Source of the DNA: a virus | IMG/VR virus record: IMGVR_UViG_3300001783_000060 | Location: 1 to 44,659 of that record | Length of the DNA stretch: 44,659 nt | Strand: one strand, 5' to 3' | Part shown: positions 15,769-22,813 of the stretch, piece by piece | How positions within the stretch are numbered: position 1 is the stretch's first letter | Layout of the letters: every line of letters starts with the position of its first letter | Notes under the pieces: model-generated | What the model saw: the letters and a program-made list of their open reading frames with translations, nothing else | What the model was told of the DNA's origin: nothing | The model's database searches: none | Position numbers and translations under genes: made by a program

Positions 15769-16521
15769 TCACAGTTGCACGATGCGGCCAAACTGGCCGA
15801 GCACCGCGTCGTAGGGCTTGGTGGTGTCGGCCAGGAGCGAGCCTTCCAGCTCGAATTTGTTGTACTCGTCCGAGATGAAGGAGATTTCCTTCAAGGGATC
15901 GAAGGCCACGCGGTACAGCTCGACCAGCACCTTGGCGTTGCCCTGCGCGGTGTTGATGCCTTCCAGGCGCAGGTAACGCTCGGGCAGCGCCTGCGTGAAG
16001 ATGCCGATCTCGGTGGCGACGCCGTAGCTGTAGGCCGCCTTGAACGGTGCGGTAAAGCCGGTGGTATCCAGAAACTGGAGGGCACCGAAGTCGGTGTCGG
16101 CGGTGTAGTGCGTGCCTGCGGTCAGCGTCGCGGGCGTGCCTGCCGAATCGGTCACCACCAGTGCCGAGACCTTGGGGTGCGCGAGGAAGTAGCGGTCGCC
16201 GACCACCGGAGCCGCGCCGCCAATGGGTTCAGCCGTCACAGTGCCCGTGCTGCCGGTGACGTGGTTGCCGTACAGCGCCAGCGCGAGGTTTTCCTTGGTG
16301 AACTCCTCGATGGTGAGGTTCACAGTGGCCGATTTCTGCTTGACCATCCGGTGATCCAGCGAACGCTGACCGGTCTGGCTCTCGTAGTGCTCCAGCACGT
16401 CGGTCTTGAGGGAGAGCTTCAGCTCGGCGACGTTGCCGGGCGAGCGCACTTCGACGGGCAGGCCGTCGATGTCGCGCTTGCCGAGGAAGACGCGCCCTTG
16501 GAAACTGGCGTAGGTGCTCAT
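15769..16521 (-). CDS. Major tail tube protein
   Basis: 250 aa, starting MSTYASFQGRVFLGKRDIDG. The features are those of lambda gpV-like tail tube subunits that carry an extra domain: PVEVRSPGNVAELKLSLKTDVLEHYESQTGQRSLDHRMVKQKSATVNLTIEEFTKENLALALYG, then a beta insert (ALVVTDSAGTPATLTAGTHY, GALQFLDTTGF), and a C-terminal section VLVELYRVAFDPLKEISFISDEYNKFELEGSLLAD typical of tube proteins. It polymerises around the tape measure. Its stop overlaps the start region of the chaperone gene, and its start overlaps the preceding small gene by 4 nt. Confidence 0.9.
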   Translation of the reverse strand: MSTYASFQGRVFLGKRDIDGLPVEVRSPGNVAELKLSLKTDVLEHYESQTGQRSLDHRMVKQKSATVNLTIEEFTKENLALALYGNHVTGSTGTVTAEPIGGAAPVVGDRYFLAHPKVSALVVTDSAGTPATLTAGTHYTADTDFGALQFLDTTGFTAPFKAAYSYGVATEIGIFTQALPERYLRLEGINTAQGNAKVLVELYRVAFDPLKEISFISDEYNKFELEGSLLADTTKPYDAVLGQFGRIVQL

Positions 16522-16745
16522 TGCTTGGGTTCCTTGCGTTGGGTGGTGATGGGTCGGATGGGCTCAATGGGTGTGCCGTCGCCTTGCGGCTGGGGCTCGG
16601 GCTCGGGTACGCGCTGGCGGTCGTGGCGGGCGATGCCGTTGGCGATGAGCCAGTCGGCAGTGCTGCCATCCACATCGAGCCGTTCGCCCGCCTTGTGGGC
16701 CTGGCCCGCGTGGGTGTGCGGTTGGGTCAGAACGATGGAAGTCAT
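16518..16745 (-). CDS. Small phage protein (DUF7210-like)
   Basis: 75 aa. The first 45 residues (MTSIVLTQPHTHAGQAHKAG, then ERLDVDGSTADWLIANGIA) match the look of a small family in phage tail regions where a His/Thr-rich opening is followed by a D...A.WL...G motif, which I recall as DUF7210. The rest is a proline-rich acidic tail (PEPEPQPQGDGTP). AAGGG lies 9 nt before the ATG at 16745, which favours this start over the ATG at 16754 that overlaps the previous stop. Function unknown; the position between the tail terminator and tail tube suggests a tail assembly role. Confidence 0.65.
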   Translation of the reverse strand: MTSIVLTQPHTHAGQAHKAGERLDVDGSTADWLIANGIARHDRQRVPEPEPQPQGDGTPIEPIRPITTQRKEPKQ

Positions 16746-16750
16746 GGATG

Positions 16751-17197
16751 TCATCCCTTGGTTGAAAGATCGGTGTCGAGCGTCCGGTAGGTGATCGCGT
16801 AGCGCGCGGGAATAGCGGCGGCCACCGCGTCGGCGTCCTCGACGTCCCACTCGCATTCCTGCTCGCGGATGCCAAGGCTCAAGCCGCCCAGATTCCGGTC
16901 GGCCAGCAGCGCGGCGTGGGCGGCGGTGATCAGCCGGTCGGCTTCGGTTTCCGGAATGGCGGGAGGTACCGCGCGGGCCAGCGCGACCAGGCGCACCGTG
17001 AGCTCGCGCGTGACACGGTCGTTGGCGCGCTCGGTGATCGATTCGGACTCGGGGAACACCACCAGCGCCGGGCATTGCTCCCGGCTGATGGCCACCGTGG
17101 GCGAGCGGTGCAAGGTCGCCCCAAGCGACTCCACCGGCGTGCGGACCGCCGCCATCACCGCGAGCAGGATCTGTTCGCGGATCGAGTTGCTGGACAC
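16751..17197 (-). CDS. Tail terminator-like minor tail protein (gpU/gpZ-type)
   Basis: 148 aa. It opens MSSNSIREQILLAVMAAVRTP, then has LHRSPTVAISREQCPALVVFPESE and a beta/helix core (TRELTVRLVALARAVPP...ADRLITAAHAALLADRNLGGLSLGIREQECEWDVEDADAVAAAIPARYAITYRT). The order of helix, strand VVFPE.E, strands of alternating V/L, and final Y.I.YRT matches small tail-terminator proteins that cap the tail tube. Position just before the tail tube protein agrees. The name is inferred from the pattern and order. Confidence 0.75.
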   Translation of the reverse strand: MSSNSIREQILLAVMAAVRTPVESLGATLHRSPTVAISREQCPALVVFPESESITERANDRVTRELTVRLVALARAVPPAIPETEADRLITAAHAALLADRNLGGLSLGIREQECEWDVEDADAVAAAIPARYAITYRTLDTDLSTKG

Positions 17198-17201
17198 GGC
17201 A

Positions 17202-17507
17202 CTACACCCGGGTGAGCTGTGCGCGCATCTCCGAGCCGTCGCCCACGGCCCGGGTGCTACGCACCTGATAGATCACGCCATCGATCTCGACCGCCTCGCG
17301 TGGGGACAGCCCCACGAACACCGACGCCGGGTACGACATCTGATAGTCGGTGGTCGAGGCCAGCCCGTCGAATACGGAATCATCCGGTGCCGTGAAGCCG
17401 ACCGCGTGCGTCTGCGACGGAGATCCACCGGCTGGCTGCCACCGGCAATCACGCAGCAGGCCCGCGTTCAAAGCGGCGGCATAAACCTGCTCGACGAGAC
17501 CCATCAT
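17202..17507 (-). CDS. Head-tail joining protein (gpFII-like)
   Basis: 101 aa, starting MMGLVEQVYAAALNAGLL. The body is beta-rich (SVFDGLASTTDYQMSYPASVFVGLSPREAVEIDGVIYQVRS) and ends with RAQLTRV, the pattern of small joining proteins (lambda FII / Gifsy-2 'ATP-binding sugar transporter' family). It sits right after the major capsid gene and overlaps it (ATGATG with TGA). It would attach the finished tail to the filled head. Confidence 0.75.
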   Translation of the reverse strand: MMGLVEQVYAAALNAGLLRDCRWQPAGGSPSQTHAVGFTAPDDSVFDGLASTTDYQMSYPASVFVGLSPREAVEIDGVIYQVRSTRAVGDGSEMRAQLTRV

Positions 17508-18517
17508 GCAGCCACCAGCTTCACGAGCACACCAGGGCGATGGCACATCGGCAGCGGGTTGGACTGCGTGTGCAGGTCGGTGCCCCGGTCAAACTTGCGC
17601 GGCTCCTGCTTGGCGTACAGCGATAGGCCGAGCGTATTCACCGTCTCGTTGAAGTCGGCTGGTGCAAAGTAGGTGCCGAAGGTGTCGATGGTGCCGGTCG
17701 GGAAGGCGTGGGCATCGCCTGCCTCGATGAAACGGCGCACGACAACGGTCTCGCCGATTCTCGCAACAGCTTTACCCCGGTACTCCTCGAAGGTAATGCC
17801 GCCATAGGTGAAGCCCTTGCGCACATCGTTGATCAAGATGGCACCGTTTTGCCAATTGGCATAGGCCGTTTTTACCGTCGGGTGGGCAATCAGCGCTGCA
17901 AAGAACTCCTGCGAGCACAGCACGTGGATTCCGGTTGAGAACTCACCACCGAGACCTTCTTCGATAGCTGCTGCCGTAGCGATACAGGCGCCTTTGACGT
18001 CACCTTTCTCGTTGGAAAACGGAAACTCGACAACGGTCTGATCGATCTCGAAGGCATCAAACAAATCCACCAACTCCGACCCATCGGCGTCGAGGATCAC
18101 ACCCTTGAGCGCCCCCATGCGCAGGTGCTCCAGCGTGATGGCGTGCTTGTTGCGCATGGTCTCCAAGTGACGTGCGACGACGTTGGCGATGGATTCGGTT
18201 TCCGTTTCCGAACCGAAGGCACGCAGACCTTGCACTTCTTCCGGCAGCACCACGTCGTCGTGTGGGATGTGCGGTACCACGAAGGAGCGCAGCTTGCGCT
18301 TGCCGCGTACGCCAACCGTACCAGGCGAACCCGGTGGCAAGGTGGGCAACAGGTTGAGTACACCGTTCATCTCCTCCACGATGATCTGGCGCTGACGCAC
18401 TGGCTTGGGCGGCATCAGGTTCAGTTCTTCCAGTCGCCCATAGCGGTTGGGCAGGATGTTGATGGCGGCGGTGAGCGCTGCCATCGAGAACGCAGGATTG
18501 CTGAAAGGGTTGTTCAT
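17504..18517 (-). CDS. Major capsid protein (lambda gpE-like)
   Basis: 337 aa, starting MNNPFSNPAFSMAALTAAIN. Lambda gpE-like features include LEELNLMPPKPVRQRQIIVEEMNGVLNLLPTLPPGSPG near the N-terminus, FVVPHIPHDDVVLPEEVQGLRAFG, LEHLRMGALKGVILDADGS, and the C-terminal DTFGTYFAPADFNETVNTLGLSLYAKQEPRKFDRGTDLHTQSNPLPMCHRPGVLV. A good ribosome site (AAGGAGCC) precedes the ATG at 18517. Length is normal for the family. It lies directly after the decoration protein, as in lambda D-E order. Confidence 0.95.
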   Translation of the reverse strand: MNNPFSNPAFSMAALTAAINILPNRYGRLEELNLMPPKPVRQRQIIVEEMNGVLNLLPTLPPGSPGTVGVRGKRKLRSFVVPHIPHDDVVLPEEVQGLRAFGSETETESIANVVARHLETMRNKHAITLEHLRMGALKGVILDADGSELVDLFDAFEIDQTVVEFPFSNEKGDVKGACIATAAAIEEGLGGEFSTGIHVLCSQEFFAALIAHPTVKTAYANWQNGAILINDVRKGFTYGGITFEEYRGKAVARIGETVVVRRFIEAGDAHAFPTGTIDTFGTYFAPADFNETVNTLGLSLYAKQEPRKFDRGTDLHTQSNPLPMCHRPGVLVKLVAA

Positions 18518-18519
18518 GA

Positions 18520-18897
18520 TCAGGCTCCTTGACGGACGAGCACGCCCAGCGCCTTCAGTTGCGCGATGGCTGCGAGTTTTTCGGCGGTGGTGATGGCGTC
18601 GGGCCACGCGAGCGCATGGTGGGCGACGATGGCGTGGCGCGCGACGACGAGACCGTCGTCACGGTCGATCAAGGTGGCGTCGCAGGCCTGTAGCAGCACG
18701 CCAGCGGCGACCTGCGTGCCGTCTTCTGCGGACGGATCAAGCTGTTTGAACTTGGCCGTTGCGGTGACGATGCCGACCACCGTGCCCAGCGGCAGGTTCT
18801 GGCCCGAAGCGACCGTGACGCGGTCGCGCGAGTAAAGGTTTGGGGCTTCGTACTTGAGCAGGTCGCCCAGGTTCAGAGGTTCGGCGAGAGAGGGCAT
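18520..18897 (-). CDS. Head decoration protein (lambda gpD-like)
   Basis: 125 aa. The sequence LGDLLKYEAPNLYSRDRVTVASGQNLPLGTVVGIVTA, then QVAAGVLLQACDA and the C-terminal AIAQLKALGVLVRQGA are characteristic of the gpD family. It trimerises on the expanded capsid and stabilises it. It starts 1 nt after the protease/scaffold stop and ends 3 nt before the major capsid start, matching lambda's C/Nu3-D-E order. Confidence 0.93.
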   Translation of the reverse strand: MPSLAEPLNLGDLLKYEAPNLYSRDRVTVASGQNLPLGTVVGIVTATAKFKQLDPSAEDGTQVAAGVLLQACDATLIDRDDGLVVARHAIVAHHALAWPDAITTAEKLAAIAQLKALGVLVRQGA

Positions 18898-18898
18898 C

Positions 18899-19240
18899 TC
18901 AGATCTCCTTCTTGGTGGATTGCGCCGCGATCTGCTTGGCGGCGTCGATCAGCGGATTGCTGGCCACAGGGCGCGCGGCGTCGGGGGCGATGCGGCTGGT
19001 GATTTCGGGACTGGCTTCGGCCTGCGCCGCAAGCAGTTGGCTGCGCACCTTGGAGGGCGAGGACTGCGCTTCGAGAAAGCCCGCAATCAGGTCGGTTCGC
19101 CCGGCCAGCGTGCAGGTCTGGGCGATTTCGACGGCGTCGGCCACGCTCAGCGCGGTGGCGGTGGCGGACGGTTGAGGATGACTGCCAGCAGGATCAGCAA
19201 GAGGCCGATCAGAAGCAGCGGGGTCGGTTCGATCATTCAT
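18899..19240 (-). CDS. Nested head scaffold protein (Nu3-like) from internal start
   Basis: 113 aa, in frame with the protease C-terminus. The ATG at 19240 has GGAG about 8 nt upstream (GATGGAGTCTTTC), whereas neighbouring Met codons lack such a site. The product MNDRTDPAASDRPLADP... is acidic at first, then helical (VADAVEIAQTCTLAGRTDLIAGFLEAQ, LLAAQAEASPEITSR). Lambda makes scaffold Nu3 the same way from the 3' end of C, so this is a family-based inference supported by a visible ribosome site. Confidence 0.6.
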   Translation of the reverse strand: MNDRTDPAASDRPLADPAGSHPQPSATATALSVADAVEIAQTCTLAGRTDLIAGFLEAQSSPSKVRSQLLAAQAEASPEITSRIAPDAARPVASNPLIDAAKQIAAQSTKKEI

Positions 19241-20134
19241 GAAAGACTCCATCTGGTGGTTGCGAAGAAAGCCCGCTTGGCTGGCCGTAGCCACCTGAGT
19301 CGGGAGTGGGGAAAGCGATTGCGTGAGTTGTGTAAGCGCGTCGTCAAGGCTGCCGACGGCGTCGGCCAAACCGGTGGCGACGGCGTCCGGGCCGAAGAAC
19401 AGACCCGCTTCCGTGGCGCGCACGGCGTCCGCATCGAGGCCGCGATGGCGCGCGACCGTCTCGACGAACAGGTCATAGATGCGATCCACCTCGGCCTTGA
19501 GGACGGCGTGGGCTTCGTTGGAGATCGGTTCGTGCGGGTTGAGGTCGTTCTTGCGTTCGCCCGCGAACACGGCGGTGTAGCGAACGCCGTCATGAGCGTC
19601 CTTCACCGACTGATCGACGTGCATCGCGATGACGCCGATCGAGCCGACGCCGCCGGTGCGCGCGACAAACACGCGGGCGGCGGCGGACGCGAGCGCATAG
19701 GCTGCAGAGAACGCCATGTCGTTGGCCACAGCCCAGATGGGCTTCACTTCCGACGCCGCTCGGATACGGTCGGCCAGATCGAACACGCCGCCCGACTCGC
19801 CACCGGGCGAATCAATGTCGAGCAGGATCGCGGCGATTTCAGGGCTGGCCAGCGCCGCATCCAGTTGCGCGGCGATGCCGGTGTAGCTGGCGAGGCCCGA
19901 CTCGGCTTCGATGCCCGAGGTTCGGCGCACCAGCGTGCCGTGGATCGGAATGACGGCGACCTTGCCGCTCGGAGGCCCAAGCGCGCGGGCCGCAGGCGTG
20001 TAGCCCACGGGCGCAGCGAGGTCGGCGAGGCCGACGCGTGCACCGAGCACGGAGAGGATGACGTCGAGTTTCGGGCGATGGATCGCCAGCGGCACGCCGA
20101 ACAGGCGCGCCGCCAGATGGGGTAGCACGGTCAT
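18899..20134 (-). CDS. S49-family prohead protease (lambda gpC-like) with scaffold tail
   Basis: 411 aa. Residues 55 to about 290 are an SppA/ClpP-like fold: VAVIPIHGTLVRR, LLDIDSPGGESGG, then NDMAFSAAYALASAA with catalytic S143, and the general base in GERKN (K195). The C-terminal about 115 residues (from MNDRTDPAAS) are helical, low in structure and resemble the scaffold region that in lambda is also made separately as Nu3. The protein matures the prohead by degrading scaffold and itself. It lies between portal and decoration genes, as in lambda. An internal start at 19240 with its own ribosome site supports a nested scaffold protein. Confidence 0.92.
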   Translation of the reverse strand: MTVLPHLAARLFGVPLAIHRPKLDVILSVLGARVGLADLAAPVGYTPAARALGPPSGKVAVIPIHGTLVRRTSGIEAESGLASYTGIAAQLDAALASPEIAAILLDIDSPGGESGGVFDLADRIRAASEVKPIWAVANDMAFSAAYALASAAARVFVARTGGVGSIGVIAMHVDQSVKDAHDGVRYTAVFAGERKNDLNPHEPISNEAHAVLKAEVDRIYDLFVETVARHRGLDADAVRATEAGLFFGPDAVATGLADAVGSLDDALTQLTQSLSPLPTQVATASQAGFLRNHQMESFMNDRTDPAASDRPLADPAGSHPQPSATATALSVADAVEIAQTCTLAGRTDLIAGFLEAQSSPSKVRSQLLAAQAEASPEITSRIAPDAARPVASNPLIDAAKQIAAQSTKKEI

Positions 20135-20167
20135 GGGAATCCTTGTGGAAGGCGGTCTGGCGGCCGG

Positions 20168-21679
20168 TCAGGAAGACGTTTGGCTGCCGGTGGCGTCAGG
20201 CACGCTGGCGCTGCGGTTGGGTTCCGCGCTGCCGCCGTCCTTCGACGTGTAGCGAGGGTCGGAATCGAAGATCAGGCCAAGGTCGTCGGCGCGCTGGTTG
20301 TCGGCGGCGATCTCCCGGTCGACGTCTTCGGCGTCGTAGCCGTTGGCCGAGATGGCTTCCGAGCGACTCATCAGGCCCGCGCGGATAGCCAGCAACATCG
20401 CCTTGAATTCCTTCTCGGGATCGACCCACTGCCAGCCCTGGGGAATCCACTTCACCGCGAGGTACTGGCGGCGACGGGCTGGCCCGCCACGATCGAAGCC
20501 CGGGGCATCCAGGGCCCCGGCGAGCACCGCCTGCTTCATCCAGGCCGCCCACACCGGACGGCACATCTGATGCACGAGCACCCCGTGCTGCACCATCTCG
20601 CAGCGACGCCGGAACTCCAGCATCCCGGCGCGGATGGACGAGTAGTTCACGCCGGTCAGATCACCGGTCAGCTGCTCGTAGGTGATGCCAATGGCGGCGG
20701 CAACCGCGCGGAACTGTGTGCGCAGGAATTCGGAGTACGAACCGCCAACGTCGGCAGGATCGGAGAACTTGATGTCCTCTCCGGGCTCCAGGATCTGCAG
20801 CGTGCCCGGCTCCAGTCCGGCAAGCGCAATACCGTCGGCGTCCGATGCGCCTTCGCCCATCAGGTTGTCCTCGGGGTTGGCGCGCGTGACGAAACCCGCG
20901 AACATCGCGGCGGTCTTCTTGCGCACCAGCTCAGCATCGTCGTACTGGTCAAGCTCGTTGAGCTTGACCAGGGCCCGCGACAGCCACGGCTCGCCCCGGA
21001 TCTGGCCTGGGCGCAGTACGCGGAACAGGTGAATGATCTCCTTGGCATCGATGCGCACCGTGTCCATCCCGCCCTGGCCCGACATCGGGGCCAAACGCCC
21101 GTCCTCCGGGTGCGAGCGGTACAGATGGTAGGCCACGCGACGCCCCAGGCTGTCGAACTCGATGCCGGAGCGCACGACGTTGCCGGACGGCAGATCGGTG
21201 TTCAGGTTGATGGGCAGGTGCTCGGGCTCCAGCAACTGGAGCTGCAGGGGTACCGACAGGCCATCCTCCGGACGGCGTGGCCGCAGTCGGATCAGGCATT
21301 CGCCACCTTCGAGCATCGCCCGACACGCCAGGGCCTGCAGGCCATAGAAGTCGGTCTGTCCGGCCGCGTCGGCTTCCTCGACCCAATCGCGCCACAGTGC
21401 CTGCACCTCGGCCTTGAACCGTTCGTCGCCAGACAGGCTTTGCGGCTTGATGCCGGTGCCGACCGCATTGGCTACGAAGGCTTCGATACCGGCCTGCGCC
21501 CATGCATTGCGCCGAACAAGGTCCCGGCTCTTACCGCGCAGTTCGGCGTTGGTCGCCAGCATCGCGGCGACCGCGCCGGGGTTGCCGGGCATCCACGCCA
21601 GCGAGCGGCGGCCACGCCCCGCCGCCTCGTGGACGGGAGGCTGACCAAAAAGGCTACGGAGTTTGGAGTACCAGGCCAT
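20168..21679 (-). CDS. Portal protein (lambda gpB family)
   Basis: 503 aa. Family features are plain: RSLAWMPGNPGAVAAMLATNAELRGKSRDLVRRNAWAQAGIEAFVANAVGTGIKPQ near the N-terminus, FYGLQALACRAMLEGGECLIRLRPR, DAKEIIHLFRVLRPGQIRGEPWLSRALVKLNELDQYDDAELVRKKTAAMFAGFV, and LTGDLTGVNYSSIRAGMLEFRRRCE. Twelve copies form the ring at one capsid vertex through which DNA enters. The ATG at 21679 shares a base with the gpW stop. Length and order (gpW, portal, protease) follow lambda. Confidence 0.96.
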   Translation of the reverse strand: MAWYSKLRSLFGQPPVHEAAGRGRRSLAWMPGNPGAVAAMLATNAELRGKSRDLVRRNAWAQAGIEAFVANAVGTGIKPQSLSGDERFKAEVQALWRDWVEEADAAGQTDFYGLQALACRAMLEGGECLIRLRPRRPEDGLSVPLQLQLLEPEHLPINLNTDLPSGNVVRSGIEFDSLGRRVAYHLYRSHPEDGRLAPMSGQGGMDTVRIDAKEIIHLFRVLRPGQIRGEPWLSRALVKLNELDQYDDAELVRKKTAAMFAGFVTRANPEDNLMGEGASDADGIALAGLEPGTLQILEPGEDIKFSDPADVGGSYSEFLRTQFRAVAAAIGITYEQLTGDLTGVNYSSIRAGMLEFRRRCEMVQHGVLVHQMCRPVWAAWMKQAVLAGALDAPGFDRGGPARRRQYLAVKWIPQGWQWVDPEKEFKAMLLAIRAGLMSRSEAISANGYDAEDVDREIAADNQRADDLGLIFDSDPRYTSKDGGSAEPNRSASVPDATGSQTSS

Positions 21680-21900
21680 CAGAACCCCTTCGACGTCGTG
21701 ACACGGATCTGGCGCGGTGCACCGGGCAGCAACCCGGTTTCAGCCGCCTGCTGCAGCAGTCCGCGCCTGACCTCGCGGATAGCGGCCATCAGTTCGTCAA
21801 CCGAGCGGTACTCGACCGTCTTGTCGGCAAAGGTCACACGCCGTTCGCCCTTGGCGAGCGCGGATTCCAGGGCCTGGAGCTGGGTTTCTGTGTAGGCCAT
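21679..21900 (-). CDS. Head-tail joining protein gpW
   Basis: 73 aa, starting MAYTETQLQALESALAKGER. It contains VTFADKTVEYRSVDELMAAIREVRRGL, the short alpha-beta-alpha pattern of gpW, with a Gly/Arg-rich C-terminus. It plugs or extends the portal so that the tail can join. Lambda gpW is nearly the same length. The start at 21900 overlaps the previous stop by one base. Confidence 0.88.
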   Translation of the reverse strand: MAYTETQLQALESALAKGERRVTFADKTVEYRSVDELMAAIREVRRGLLQQAAETGLLPGAPRQIRVTTSKGF

Positions 21901-22292
21901 CAGCGGTACACCACGAGATTGATTTCGGAGGAGTCGTCGAACGACGTTGCTGTCGTCGCGCAAGAGATGTCGACGTACTGGGCCGTTTTCAGGTCGGAGC
22001 TGGCGCGAATGACAGCCACACGCTGCTGGCCGCTGTTGGTGCTGCTCCGCGCGAGCGCCGTCCAGCAGTAGTTCGCATCCGGCATCGCCGCTGCGAAATG
22101 CACGCGGTACCGGCCCGCCGCCGTGCGCACGACGCTGGCAACGTTGCGCGCGCTGCCGATCACGATCTGACCGCCCACGTAGCCAAAACTCACCCACACC
22201 CGAGCAAGTCCAGGGTGCGTGGCGTCGATCTTGGCCTTGACCTCGAAGCCGATGCGCGCAGCCAGGGCGGCGATGCTGGACGCGAGGCTCAT
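21900..22292 (-). CDS. Fibre-tip-like protein between terminase and gpW
   Basis: 130 aa, starting MSLASSIAALAARIGFEVKAKID. After a short helical leader, it has VWVSFGYVGGQIVIGSARNVASVVRTAAGRYRVHFAAAMPDANYCWTALA and ends EINLVVYR. The pattern of V.R...G.Y.V.F...MPDANY followed by a terminal (I/L)NL.VYR strand is typical of C-terminal knobs of phage tail fibres and of collar or head fibres. I do not know a fixed family name. It overlaps both neighbours by one base. The opening MSLAS.I..LA.RIG resembles the N-terminus of the gene before it (MSLATRIESLVIRV), suggesting a shared attachment peptide. The head-gene location suggests a head fibre or decoration. Confidence 0.6.
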   Translation of the reverse strand: MSLASSIAALAARIGFEVKAKIDATHPGLARVWVSFGYVGGQIVIGSARNVASVVRTAAGRYRVHFAAAMPDANYCWTALARSSTNSGQQRVAVIRASSDLKTAQYVDISCATTATSFDDSSEINLVVYR

Positions 22293-22783
22293 CAGGCCAG
22301 CGCCCCGTCGAAGATCACGACGAAATCCGTGTCGGTGTTGCCAACATCGACGGCCGCAACCGCGCCAATGTTGGTGCGCGCCTGAAGTTGCTCGGCGACC
22401 GTCAGGGTCTGCGCCGCGTCGAAGCGCACACGCAGATTGACGGCGGCCAGGAGCGCGTCCAGACCCGTGCTGCCGTTCTGCAGGAGCTGCTGGATCTCGA
22501 CCAAAGTGTCGTAAGCGGCGTCCGCGCCACCGAGGATGTCGGCCTTGAGCGCGTCGAGTAGCGACACGATCTTGTTCGACGAGTAGGTGGTGGAGGTGGC
22601 GATCTGGTTGTCGTCGATGGCGGTGGCGGAAAGCACCGCCGCCTTCAGCTCGTTGATCGCCGCGACCAGACTTGACTTGTCGGTGGTGGACAGGCTGGCG
22701 AGATTGCCTGCGGTCGCCCGGACGTCGTTGAACTCTTGGGCGACCCGGATGACCAGGCTCTCGATACGGGTGGCAAGACTCAT
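22292..22783 (-). CDS. Fibre-stalk-like protein between terminase and gpW
   Basis: 163 aa, starting MSLATRIESLVIRVAQEFND. It contains NLASLSTTDKSSLVAAINELKAAV, a motif common in trimeric tail-fibre shafts (L.TT.KS.LV.AINE), then IATSTTYSSNKIVSLLDALKADILGGADAAYDTLVEIQQLLQ, and ends FVVIFDGALA. A good ribosome site (CAAGGAG) precedes the ATG at 22783. I infer a trimeric fibre or spike that could partner the next gene, with which it shares its N-terminal motif. Fibre genes at this position, amid head genes, are unusual for lambda-order phages. Confidence 0.6.
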   Translation of the reverse strand: MSLATRIESLVIRVAQEFNDVRATAGNLASLSTTDKSSLVAAINELKAAVLSATAIDDNQIATSTTYSSNKIVSLLDALKADILGGADAAYDTLVEIQQLLQNGSTGLDALLAAVNLRVRFDAAQTLTVAEQLQARTNIGAVAAVDVGNTDTDFVVIFDGALA

Positions 22784-22813
22784 GTGTTCTCCTTGGTTTG
22801 AAGGCGACGGCCA

